NCBI GenBank assembly: GCA_900757905.1
Contig: CAAEPN010000003.1
Location: 1-17,907 of the forward strand
DNA length: 17,907 nt
Direction: 5' to 3'
Source: Clostridia bacterium
GTDB taxonomy: Bacteria > Bacillota > Clostridia > Oscillospirales > CAG-382
This document shows, one piece after another, positions 7,578-14,318 of this stretch (position 1 is the first letter of the stretch; every line of letters starts with the position of its first letter). Under the pieces are notes generated by a model, which worked only from the letters and a program-made list of their open reading frames with translations, searched no databases and was not told where the DNA came from. Position numbers and translations under genes: made by a program.

Positions 7578-7848
7578 CGTTGAGAAAGAGTAAGTAATCG
7601 TATCCTACGGGCATAGAGAGCCGCTGATGGTGGAAAAGTGGTACACGGGGTTATGGTGAATGGGCTTTTGAGGGCGGCAGGAAAGAAACGAAGGTTTCCG
7701 GTATGGCCGACGCAGAACACACTGCGTTAACAAGAGTGCATACATGCTTGTGTATGAGAAATGAGAGGGTGTTCGGATAATGAACATCAACTCGGGTGGT
7801 ATCGCAGATTTGTCTGTCCCGATTTTTTGGGACAGATTTTTTTATTTT
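7578..7848 (+). ncRNA. T-box leader (tRNA-sensing riboswitch)
   Basis: All main T-box parts can be read. Stem I has the AGTA S-turn strand (7593-7596), the conserved AGAGAG...GGTGGAA apical region (7615-7634) and the returning GAA (7658-7660) followed by TGGG. The T-box sequence CGGGTGGTATCGC is at 7793-7805. The antiterminator (TCGGG with CCCGA) competes with a terminator at 7813-7836. Uncharged cognate tRNA would pair with the specifier codon and, through its NCCA end, with TGGT at 7797-7800, favouring readthrough. The candidate specifier is TGG (Trp) at 7661-7663, which suits a TrpX-type transporter. GGG one base later is a possible alternative reading. The class is near certain; the amino acid is not. 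Confidence 0.93.
7813..7848 (+). terminator. T-box regulated terminator
   Basis: TCTGTCCC (7813-7820) pairs perfectly with GGGACAGA (7829-7836) around an 8-base loop, followed by seven Ts and more T-rich sequence. The 5' arm overlaps the partner strand of the T-box antiterminator, so the two structures exclude each other. Confidence 0.92.
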
Positions 7849-7891
7849 CTCCGAGTTTTTCGGAAAACCAAATCAGAGAGGAAGAACCAAT

Positions 7892-7981
7892 ATGAAAAAA
7901 ACGTTTCTTGATTACAGACGATGGCGACGCTCCGACCGTAACCGACATTCGTTTTCAAACCAACTACAACATTTCATTTAA
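7892..7981 (+). CDS. Possible 29-residue small ORF between T-box and ABC importer
   Basis: An ATG at 7892 is placed eight bases after AGAGAGGAA, a good ribosome binding site, and opens a 29-codon frame that stops 22 bases before the substrate-binding lipoprotein start. The peptide begins MKKTFLDYRRWRRSDRNR and is rich in arginine with one tryptophan; it matches nothing I know. Being transcribed only when the T-box reads through, it could be a leader peptide that tunes translation of the next gene, or a remnant. The overlapping second frame (TDDGDAPTVTDIRFQ) looks more protein-like in codon choice, so decay of an older coding segment is also possible. Low confidence. Confidence 0.3.
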   Translation: MKKTFLDYRRWRRSDRNRHSFSNQLQHFI

Positions 7982-7988
7982 CATATTT

Positions 7989-7995
7989 AAAGGAG
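7989..7995 (+). promoter_or_regulatory. Ribosome binding site that fixes the lipoprotein start
   Basis: AAAGGAG, eight bases before the ATG at 8004. The same frame is open further upstream to 7908, but only this ATG has a strong site and leads directly into a lipoprotein signal peptide. Confidence 0.9.
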
Positions 7996-8003
7996 TACTT
8001 ACC

Positions 8004-9080
8004 ATGAAAAACACGAAAAAGATCTTATCCGCTATCCTCGCCGCTGCCCTTTCCGTTATCATGCTCGCCGCCTGCGGCAAAACCGAAACCAAGACCGACA
8101 CAAACGTCGGCGATGATACCCAAAACACTGTGAACACCGGAACCGGCGACAACGCAGAAAACAACGACAACACCGCCGAGGATGTCAAGACCATCGGCAT
8201 TATTCAGTACATCAGCCACCCGTCGCTCGACAACTGCTATGCCGGTGTTGAAGAAGCGCTGAAAGAAAAATACGGCGACAACGTCGTCATCAAACGCCAG
8301 ATCGGTTCGGACTCTTCGGCTGACTCCGATTGCAGCACCTTCGCAAAACAGTTCGCCGCAAAAGACGTGGATATGATGATCGCCATTGCAACGCCTGCCG
8401 CTTCTCCGGCCTTTGCCGCCGCTGAAGATAAGGATATTCCGGTTGTGTTCTGTGCAGTCAGTGACCCGGTCACTCCGGGCCTTGTCCAGAGCATGGATCA
8501 CCCCGGTTATAACTGCTCCGGCACGTCGGACGTTCTTGATATGGACGCACAGGTGAACCTCATCAAGGCTATGCAGCCGGATGTCAAGACCATTGGCGTC
8601 CTCTACACCACCAGCGAAGCAAACTCCATTACTCAGCTCGGCCTTTTGGAAGCTGCTGCCGCAAAGCAGGACATTGAAGTCATTGCTTCGGGCATTCAGA
8701 ATGACGCAGATATTCCGGCCGCTGCCGCTGCCCTTTGCGCGAAAGTCGATTGCATTAACAACTTCACCGACAATAAAGTCGTCAACAACTTAAACGTTCT
8801 TCTTGACGCCGCTAACACCGCCGGTATTCCGGTATATGGTTCTGAAGTCGAACAGGTCAAGAACGGCTGCCTTGCTTCCGTTTCGATCGATTACGTTGCT
8901 CTCGGCAAGGTTACCGGAAACATGGCGATCGACGCTCTTGAAGGCGCAAGCCTTGCGGACATGCCCGTCAAGACCATTTCCGACGCAACGCCGGTCGTCA
9001 ACACCGAAGTGCTTGAAGCCTTTGGCATGACGCTTCCGGAAGGCTATGAGAACGCTGAAACGGTTGTCACCAACAAATAA
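8004..9080 (+). CDS. ABC transporter substrate-binding lipoprotein, TrpX-like (PF04392 family)
   Basis: A 358-residue exported lipoprotein. Residues 1-23 are a signal peptide (MKNTKKILSAILAAALSVIM) ending in a lipobox LAAC with the lipidated Cys24. A Asn/Asp/Thr-rich linker to about residue 55 leads into a periplasmic-binding-protein type I-like fold: KTIGIIQYISHPSLDN, then MIAIATPAASPAF, PVVFCAVSDPVTPGLV, KTIGVLYTTSEANS and PVYGSEVEQVKNGC. These are the landmarks of the ABC_sub_bind family (PF04392), which includes TrpX, the predicted tryptophan/tyrosine-binding component of TrpXYZ importers. Location behind a T-box supports an amino-acid substrate. Permease and ATPase genes follow in the same direction. 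Family secure; tryptophan as ligand is an inference. Confidence 0.9.
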   Translation: MKNTKKILSAILAAALSVIMLAACGKTETKTDTNVGDDTQNTVNTGTGDNAENNDNTAEDVKTIGIIQYISHPSLDNCYAGVEEALKEKYGDNVVIKRQIGSDSSADSDCSTFAKQFAAKDVDMMIAIATPAASPAFAAAEDKDIPVVFCAVSDPVTPGLVQSMDHPGYNCSGTSDVLDMDAQVNLIKAMQPDVKTIGVLYTTSEANSITQLGLLEAAAAKQDIEVIASGIQNDADIPAAAAALCAKVDCINNFTDNKVVNNLNVLLDAANTAGIPVYGSEVEQVKNGCLASVSIDYVALGKVTGNMAIDALEGASLADMPVKTISDATPVVNTEVLEAFGMTLPEGYENAETVVTNK

Positions 9081-9093
9081 GCATTTTCCGAGA

Positions 9094-9126
9094 TCCTGTC
9101 CTATGGCTTCAGGCTATGGGGCAGGA
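9094..9126 (+). other. Intercistronic hairpin between lipoprotein and permease genes
   Basis: CCTGTCCTAT (9095-9104) pairs with ATGGGGCAGG (9116-9125), two of the pairs being G-U, plus a flanking T-A pair. No T run follows, so it is not a terminator. A structure here could protect the 3' end of the lipoprotein message and raise its level over the downstream genes, as in many importer operons. Confidence 0.5.
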
Positions 9127-9149
9127 ATGTTGTTAAAGGCAGGTCGAAC

Positions 9150-10088
9150 ATGAACATATTTCTCCAATCCCTCGATGTTGTTTTGCAGGACGGATTTATG
9201 TATTCTATTCTTGCAATGGGGTATTATATCTCCTATACCATTTTGGATTTTCCGGATCTGACAGTCGAAGGCACCGTTCTCTCAGGCGGTATCACCTTTG
9301 GACTTTTGGTTCGCGCCGGCATCAACCCGTGGCTTGCCATGCTTGCCGCGTTTGCCGTCGGATTTGTCTGCGGCGCGCTTACGGGCGTTCTGCATGTCAA
9401 ACTAAAGATACGTCCGCTGCTTTGCGGTATCCTTGTTTCGACCGGCCTTATTTCGGTCAACCTCATTACGACGGTAGTCGGCATGGGCGGCAACTTTGCC
9501 GGCGATGGCGCACTTTCCACCATTGACGTGGGACGCGGCGTGCCGACGCTTATTCGCACCTTCCCGGCAAATCTGCTTCCGACGGATGTCGGCGGCTTTA
9601 ATTTGCGCAAGTTACTGACCTTTTTCGTCATCGCGCTCCTCTTTAAGCTGCTGTTGGACGGCTATTTGAAGACCAAGAACGGACTTCTTTTGCGTGCTGC
9701 CGGTGACAATGAAAAATATGTTGCCATGCTGGCCAAAAACGCAGGCAACAGCAAAATTTTGGGCCTTGCGATCGGAAACGCCTATGCCGCCGTCAGCGGT
9801 GCGCTGATTGTCCAAAGCCGAGGCAACGTCAACCAAGGTATGGGCGTGGGTATGATCGTCATCGGTCTTGCGTCGCTTATCATCGGTCTTTCGGTGTTCG
9901 GAAGAGTTCGTTTTATGAAACCGACGACTATGGTTATCATCGGTTCGGTCATCTATCAGGGCTGTCTTGGCATTGCGCTCGTTTTGGGTGTGCCGTCGGC
10001 TTACAATAAAATTATCATGGCGGTGCTGTTTACGCTTGCCTTGGTGTTCAGCAGTAAAGTGAAGAAGGGCGGTGTCAAGCGTGCTTGA
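9150..10088 (+). CDS. ABC transporter permease, TrpY-like (BPD_transp_2 family)
   Basis: A 312-residue membrane protein with eight to nine hydrophobic segments, of the branched-chain amino acid/ribose permease family (BPD_transp_2). Typical marks are the opening MYSILAMGYYISYTILDFPDLTVEG, the LLVRAGINPWLA and GVLHVKLKIRPLLCGIL segments, and a cytoplasmic stretch GLLLRAAGDNEKYVAMLAKNAG, which corresponds to the coupling loop that contacts the ATPase. It would form the channel of the importer fed by the upstream lipoprotein. The ATG at 9150 follows AAAGGCAGG. Its end overlaps the ATPase start. The T-box upstream is expected to control it together with its neighbours. Confidence 0.9.
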   Translation: MNIFLQSLDVVLQDGFMYSILAMGYYISYTILDFPDLTVEGTVLSGGITFGLLVRAGINPWLAMLAAFAVGFVCGALTGVLHVKLKIRPLLCGILVSTGLISVNLITTVVGMGGNFAGDGALSTIDVGRGVPTLIRTFPANLLPTDVGGFNLRKLLTFFVIALLFKLLLDGYLKTKNGLLLRAAGDNEKYVAMLAKNAGNSKILGLAIGNAYAAVSGALIVQSRGNVNQGMGVGMIVIGLASLIIGLSVFGRVRFMKPTTMVIIGSVIYQGCLGIALVLGVPSAYNKIIMAVLFTLALVFSSKVKKGGVKRA

Positions 10089-10854
10089 ATTAAAGAATAT
10101 CCACAAGGTCTTCAATGCCGGAACGGTGGACGAAGCCGTCATTTTCAACGATTTTAACTTTACGGTCGAGGAGGGCTCGTTTATTTCGATCGTCGGCTCG
10201 AACGGTTCGGGCAAAACGACGCTGCTAAACTTAATTTGCGGAACGGATCATGTGAACGGCGGACAGGTTGTGTTTGACGGTCGCGATATTACGAATCTTG
10301 CGGAATACAAGCGTGCGGCGTTTATCGGACGTGTGTTCCAGAATCCACAGATGGGTACTTGTCCGGATCTGACGATTATTGAAAACATGGCGCTGGCCGA
10401 CAACAAAGGCGGCAGCTTCGGGTTGCTTCCGGCTGTCAACAAGAAGCGAATCGACTATTACCGTTCGCTTGTATCGGAATGCGGCATGGGACTTGAAAAC
10501 CGCATGAACGTCAAGGTAGGCGCGCTTTCGGGCGGTCAGCGGCAGGCGTTGGCGCTTGTGATTGCCAACATGACCGATATAAAATTACTGATCTTAGATG
10601 AGCACACGGCGGCGCTTGATCCAAAGACCAGTGAGAATGTCATGATGCTTACCGACAAGTTAGTCAAGGAAAAGAAGATCACGACGCTTATGGTTACGCA
10701 CAATCTGCGGTTTGCGCTGGAATATGGCGACCGGATTGTGATGATGCATGAGGGAAGCATTGTTTTAGACAAGAGTGGGGCAGACAAGCAAGCTCTTGTT
10801 ATTGACGATCTTTTGAAGATATTCAACCAGATCAGCATCGAATGCGGCAACTAG
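10081..10854 (+). CDS. ABC transporter ATP-binding protein, TrpZ-like
   Basis: A 257-residue ABC ATPase with all motifs intact (numbers from the chosen start): Walker A GSNGSGKT (39-46), Q-loop Gln87, signature LSGGQ (149-153), Walker B LLILDE with Asp173 and Glu174, D-loop ALD (178-180) and H-loop His207. It would power the importer formed with the two preceding genes. Two GTG starts are possible, 10072 and 10081. I prefer 10081 because the protein then begins (M)LELKNIHKVF, the usual beginning of this family, and the gene overlaps the permease by eight bases; 10072 would be only about three bases from its purine-rich site. A run of terminator repeats starts at the stop codon. Confidence 0.9.
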   Translation: MLELKNIHKVFNAGTVDEAVIFNDFNFTVEEGSFISIVGSNGSGKTTLLNLICGTDHVNGGQVVFDGRDITNLAEYKRAAFIGRVFQNPQMGTCPDLTIIENMALADNKGGSFGLLPAVNKKRIDYYRSLVSECGMGLENRMNVKVGALSGGQRQALALVIANMTDIKLLILDEHTAALDPKTSENVMMLTDKLVKEKKITTLMVTHNLRFALEYGDRIVMMHEGSIVLDKSGADKQALVIDDLLKIFNQISIECGN

Positions 10855-10872
10855 CGGCGAAACGCCGCGGTG

Positions 10873-10911
10873 AATACGCGTACTGAGTTTTGAGCGGTGC
10901 GCGTATTTTTT
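10873..10911 (+). terminator. Terminator of the ABC importer operon, repeat copy 1
   Basis: AATACGCGTACTG (10873-10885) pairs with CGGTGCGCGTATT (10895-10907) with two U-G pairs, loop AGTTTTGAG, and a T run to 10911. It starts 19 bases after the ATPase stop codon. Confidence 0.88.
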
Positions 10912-10971
10912 CTCGCGCGATTGTGGTTTGCAGAAGTCGGAAGCTTTGCAAAAGGGCGAAACGCCGCGGTG

Positions 10972-11009
10972 AATACGCGTACTGAGTTTTGAGCGGTGCG
11001 CGTTTTTTT
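10972..11009 (+). terminator. Terminator hairpin, repeat copy 2
   Basis: Same 5' arm and loop as copy 1; the 3' arm CGGTGCGCG is followed directly by seven Ts (11003-11009). Confidence 0.82.
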
Positions 11010-11071
11010 CTCACGCGATTGTGGTTTGCAGAGGTTGAAAGCTTTGCAAAAGGGCGAGACGCCCGACAGCG

Positions 11072-11110
11072 AATACGCGTACTGAGTTTTGAGCAGTGCG
11101 CGGATTTTTT
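11072..11110 (+). terminator. Terminator hairpin, repeat copy 3
   Basis: Same 5' arm and loop; the 3' arm reads CAGTGCGCG, where the G of copies 1 and 2 is replaced by A (11095). This turns a U-G pair into U-A and keeps the stem. Six Ts follow. Confidence 0.75.
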
Positions 11111-11119
11111 GGATACTTG

Positions 11120-11144
11120 ACTTGAAAATTCAAGTGTATTTTTT
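11120..11144 (+). terminator. Weak AT-rich terminator-like hairpin
   Basis: ACTTGA (11120-11125) pairs with TCAAGT (11130-11135) around AAAT, followed by GTATTTTTT. The stem is short, so this is a weak or vestigial terminator. Confidence 0.4.
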
Positions 11145-11182
11145 GTAAATCTTTCTGCAACAACCGAATAGAAAATACATGG

Positions 11183-11228
11183 AAAAAATCCCGAAAACCG
11201 CTAAAAATACGGCTTTCGGGATTTTTTG
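11183..11228. terminator. Strong bidirectional terminator between convergent units
   Basis: AAAAAATCCCGAAA (11183-11196) pairs perfectly with TTTCGGGATTTTTT (11214-11227), extended inward by CCG/CGG. A/T runs on both sides let it work in either direction; it probably ends the minus-strand secreted-protein gene. Nothing further is seen in 11229-11299. Confidence 0.9.
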
Positions 11229-11299
11229 TTGTTTCGTTCTCGTTACATCTGTATTGGATTTTTATGATGTGAGTAAATGCACTTCTTTACGTTTAAAAA

Positions 11300-13495
11300 T
11301 CAGCCTACTATCTCATCCGGATCATCATAGGCAGTTCGGGCAGGAATGACCCAGATTATCTGAGTATTGTTATCCCACTCAACGCGGCAATCCAATGCAT
11401 CTGTTATATCGCGAAGCTTAAAATAATTGTTGTCATTAATATTATAGCAAGTCGCTTTAATCGGCACACCGTCAAGCGTTAAAAATGCCGATGATGAAAA
11501 AGCTGTTCTTTCGGTGCCGTCGCCCGGTGTTAATTCACCGCCAACGGATGTGTAATCATAAAAGCTCAACATATCAATCGAATTTGTTGCACTGTCATAC
11601 TTAATGTCAAAGCTTTTAATGGTTCCGTCAAGGATTTTTGCAATATCTCTGAGCTTAAAGTAGTTGTTGTCATCGATGTTATAGGCGATGGTGTTAAATT
11701 TGAGACCATCCAGGCAGACAGTCTGCGTTTTTGCAACAGATTTTTTGCTGAATCCGTTACCGGGATAATAGGTAAATGTTTCGTGCATATCGTCTTCGTG
11801 AACCAAATAGCGAATCTCTCCGTCATAGAAAATAGTGTAGATTTTTCCTGTTATGATCCAAGGCTCTATGTCGGAAAGATCGATTCCGGGGATATCTTTC
11901 ATATCCGCGTCGCGGTCAAACGAAAACTCTTCAATACCGTATACATTTACCCATTCTCTGTCGTGTATTTTATTGATATCACCGTTGTTTGAACTAACCC
12001 ACTTACTGTATTCTGTCATCTTGTCCATATCAACGTTGATATATCCGTAACGGTATTCTTTGAGTTTTGCAAGTCCCTCTGCCGAATAGGTCAGTGCGCC
12101 CCACTCGCCCCAAGGCGTATCTACAGACAGAACGCCGATAGGTGCACCAAGCGCCGCCGTGTCTGCTGCGGACAGGGTTTTTGTGAATTCATCGAGATTG
12201 CTTGTCGGAATGTAGCATTCCTTTGAGTTGAACCAGATTTTTGAATTTGTCCCGTCATAGTTCATCTGGATAACATCAATTGCTACGCCTTTTTTTACCG
12301 CCCCGACAATCGAAGAACCATCAGAAATATCACAGTCAACGGCTGTTATTGCTTTGTACTGCGTTGTCGGTTTTTCGGTGTTTGCGAGTTGCATATTCAC
12401 ATACTTTGTTTCAACATAATAAAGGCCTTTCTTATAATAGATCTTATAATGGCCGTTTTGCGGAGCGGCATCTACAATCTGAAGCGATTGATTGATTTTA
12501 ATAACGCCTGATTTTACATAATCCGTATCATCGGGAGTGGTCTTAACCATTAAAAGCCCTGTAGCCTTGCCTACCGCCTCAATTTTCGGAGGTGTTGATA
12601 CCTGATTGTTGATATCTAAAATATAGCAATTCTGTCTCGGAAGGAAATATACGCCCGGCTTCCAGCTTGTGAATGCAGTACCGTCTTTCTCACCGCACTG
12701 TCTGATTGTACCGCGCGATTCGTCAACACCGCCCTCGCTCCATACGGCAACCCATTTCTCGTTATAAGCAACTACTTCAAGTTCGTTCGTTGTTGTAACA
12801 TAAAACGCTGTGTTCGCATTTGCTTCCGTTTTTGTCTTTTCAGCAAATGGGGGATCATACCCGATTGCTTTAAGTTCATCAAGTCTTTTCGCATGATAGT
12901 TAATTGGCGGATTGCCCGGATAGAACGAGGCTTTTACCGAGCCGATTTTTCCCTCATCGCCTATATGTACAATCGCCATTCCCACAAGCGGCAACGAAGC
13001 CGGACGGTCGTGTCTTACCCATTCCGTCGGTACCTTTGCATAAAAATTTCTCTCTTTGCCTTCGGTTGTTTTACTTCCGCCGTAGATGTAATCAGAAAGA
13101 AATGTCATTTCTATTGCGTGCTGATACTTGTCAGGATCGGAAGTCTCCCATTGTTTGTTTAACTCCTTTTCAGCAGTCTCGGCCGCTTCAAGTATCGGTG
13201 TTGTTTCCCGAGCCGTTGTATAAGCAAGAATATATCCGATCGTGCCGTCCTGAAGCTGAATCTTATGGAACTTTCTGTTATCCTCTCCAATTACATAAGC
13301 CTCCAAAACCGTCACTTTGGTTCCTTTGCTGACCACGCTTATAGCTCCTGAATAAGTGGGATTTTTGGTAACATTTACAGTACCGCCGTATACAACATAG
13401 GCGGTATCGCCCGCCTTTAGTTCGGCTGCGGCGAACGCCACCGTACAAAGCAGCAGAAATGTGCAAAGCACTGCCATTAAAATTTTCTTCAACAC
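11300..13495 (-). CDS. Secreted protein with SH3-like and copper-amine-oxidase-type stalk domains, function unknown
   Basis: A 731-residue exported protein. A signal peptide spans residues 1 to about 24 (KK, hydrophobic core, then AFAAA), followed by a bacterial SH3-like domain (about 29-95, TAYVVYGGTVNVTKNP...G.KVTVLEA...GTIGYILAY). A second SH3-like stretch lies around 380-435. The C-terminal ~140 residues carry two stalk repeats related to the copper amine oxidase N-terminal domain (PF07833), with AYNIDDNNYFKLRDIAKIL and CYNINDNNYFKLRDITDAL. The central ~300 residues match no family I know. SH3 and stalk domains usually bind the cell wall, so an envelope location is likely. The start is a GTG with a perfect AAAGGAGG site. 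By eye it is AT-richer than its neighbours. It has no visible transmembrane or LPXTG anchor. Confidence 0.82.
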   Translation of the reverse strand: MLKKILMAVLCTFLLLCTVAFAAAELKAGDTAYVVYGGTVNVTKNPTYSGAISVVSKGTKVTVLEAYVIGEDNRKFHKIQLQDGTIGYILAYTTARETTPILEAAETAEKELNKQWETSDPDKYQHAIEMTFLSDYIYGGSKTTEGKERNFYAKVPTEWVRHDRPASLPLVGMAIVHIGDEGKIGSVKASFYPGNPPINYHAKRLDELKAIGYDPPFAEKTKTEANANTAFYVTTTNELEVVAYNEKWVAVWSEGGVDESRGTIRQCGEKDGTAFTSWKPGVYFLPRQNCYILDINNQVSTPPKIEAVGKATGLLMVKTTPDDTDYVKSGVIKINQSLQIVDAAPQNGHYKIYYKKGLYYVETKYVNMQLANTEKPTTQYKAITAVDCDISDGSSIVGAVKKGVAIDVIQMNYDGTNSKIWFNSKECYIPTSNLDEFTKTLSAADTAALGAPIGVLSVDTPWGEWGALTYSAEGLAKLKEYRYGYINVDMDKMTEYSKWVSSNNGDINKIHDREWVNVYGIEEFSFDRDADMKDIPGIDLSDIEPWIITGKIYTIFYDGEIRYLVHEDDMHETFTYYPGNGFSKKSVAKTQTVCLDGLKFNTIAYNIDDNNYFKLRDIAKILDGTIKSFDIKYDSATNSIDMLSFYDYTSVGGELTPGDGTERTAFSSSAFLTLDGVPIKATCYNINDNNYFKLRDITDALDCRVEWDNNTQIIWVIPARTAYDDPDEIVG

Positions 13496-13502
13496 AATAA
13501 TT

Positions 13503-13510
13503 CCTCCTTT
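13503..13510 (-). promoter_or_regulatory. Ribosome binding site for a GTG start
   Basis: AAAGGAGG on the minus strand, seven bases before the GTG at 13495. It decides for GTG over the adjacent TTG (13492) as start of the secreted protein. Confidence 0.88.
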
Positions 13511-13610
13511 ATTCTTGCGTTGATACCGCGAGGAAAAATACGAAAGCGATAAAAGAATATATCGCAGACCCGTTTATTCGTACGCGGTTTTTTATATTTA
13601 TCTTTTCTTT

Positions 13611-14287
13611 TTATTTCGTTTTGTAGCGCAGCCAAACCGCTCCGCTGTCGAATTTTTTCACATCGGTCAAGGTTAAGTGCGTCAGCGGAAAGCTCATTGT
13701 GCGCCCATCAAAAACAGAAGGCATTTCGGCGCGCCCGTCGATTCCGGCGCCGATAAGAATGCTGATCTCGTCCAACAGTCCGGCGTCCAAAAAGGCGGTA
13801 TTGATTGCCGCTCCGCCGACAATGCCGACTCTTTGCACGTCAAATTCTTGTGCAAGGATCTCCATGGCACGCGCTAAATCGACCTTTTCGTTTCCGCAGG
13901 CGATCCAAGAAATATTCTGTTCGTCCAAATAGCGTAAATATTCTTTTGCGGTGTTTTCGCTTGTGATGATCAAATACGGCTTTTCCATGCCGTCTGCGTT
14001 GGGCCACAGCAGCTTTCCGTGCGTATCCACAACAATTTCGTAGCCGTCCGCGTCCGCTTTTTTGGAAAAACCCTCCTTGCCGAACGGCGTGGCGTCATGC
14101 GTTTCAAAAACGCTGGGTTCTGCCATTTCAAGCTCTGCCGTCACACGGCCGCTGACGGTCGTCGGCACATTCAGCGCGTCAAGCGTCGCATAGTAGTCCT
14201 CCACACCCGGAAGAAGAGATGTCATGGCGCAGTCGATACGGCCGTCGAGCGACGCATCATATGGCAGATAATATACGGTTTTTTCAT
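13611..14287 (-). pseudogene. RibD C-terminal/dihydrofolate-reductase family gene, frameshifted near its 5' end
   Basis: The intact part (from the ATG at 14225, 204 residues) belongs to the RibD_C/DHFR-like reductase superfamily: TTVSGRVTAE near the N-terminus, YLIITSENTAKEYLRYLDEQ, GIVGGAAINTAFLDAGLLDEISILIGAGIDGR and a C-terminal WLRYK. These are NADPH-dependent reductases, often of unknown substrate. ATG 14225 has no ribosome binding site and lacks the family's first strand. The true start is ATG 14287, seven bases after CGGAGG, giving MKKPYIICHMM; the frame then runs into a TGA. One missing base at about 14254-14255 explains this: restoring it joins HMM to ASLDGRIDCAM and the rest of the protein, the usual family opening. 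Either a real one-base deletion or a sequence error. It lies 31 bases after nth. Confidence 0.85.
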
Positions 14288-14318
14288 GTTTTTGCCTCCG
14301 TTTACAATTGATACTCGA

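Larger units (their letters stand above)
10854..11110 (+). repeat. Three tandem copies of a ~100-base structured repeat containing a terminator
   Basis: The gap between the ATPase gene and the convergent secreted-protein gene (445 bases) is mainly filled by this array. The marker GAATACGCGTACTGAG recurs at about 10872, 10971 and 11071, giving periods of 99 and 100 bases; the third copy is shorter. Each full unit holds three hairpins. One is a GGCG-AAA-CGCC type stem. The second is a 13-bp hairpin AATACGCGTACTG with loop AGTTTTGAG, followed by T's. The third is an 8-bp TTTGCAGA/TTTGCAAA stem whose loop varies between copies. No protein is plausible in it. It was probably made by local duplication. 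Confidence 0.92.

Noticed and set aside
7450..7593. A 47-codon plus-strand ORF starting MTNKVSVCHERR with AGGAG just upstream
   Set aside because: It runs through the T-box promoter and into stem I of the leader, its ribosome site is only four bases from the ATG, and any transcript would need another promoter; judged a chance frame.
7640..7645. TAC as a tyrosine specifier codon of the T-box
   Set aside because: It falls next to the apical stem I helix and not in the S-turn/specifier internal loop, so it is unlikely to be the codon read by tRNA.
9612..10214. A 200-codon minus-strand ORF opposite the permease and ATPase
   Set aside because: It is antisense to genes with complete family motifs, and has a His/Asp/Lys-rich sequence typical of reversed membrane-protein coding.
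10832..11014. A 60-codon minus-strand ORF with an internal repeat (APLKTQYAYSPRRFA twice)
   Set aside because: The peptide repeat is only the reverse reading of the structured DNA repeat, and its frame spans terminator stems.
10854..11110. CRISPR array
   Set aside because: The whole ~100-base unit is repeated in tandem with no variable spacers, and contains terminator hairpins; no cas genes are near.
13496..13610. Promoter for the SH3/stalk protein gene
   Set aside because: AT-rich sequence with TATATT-like boxes is present, but no convincing -35 at proper spacing was found; not annotated.
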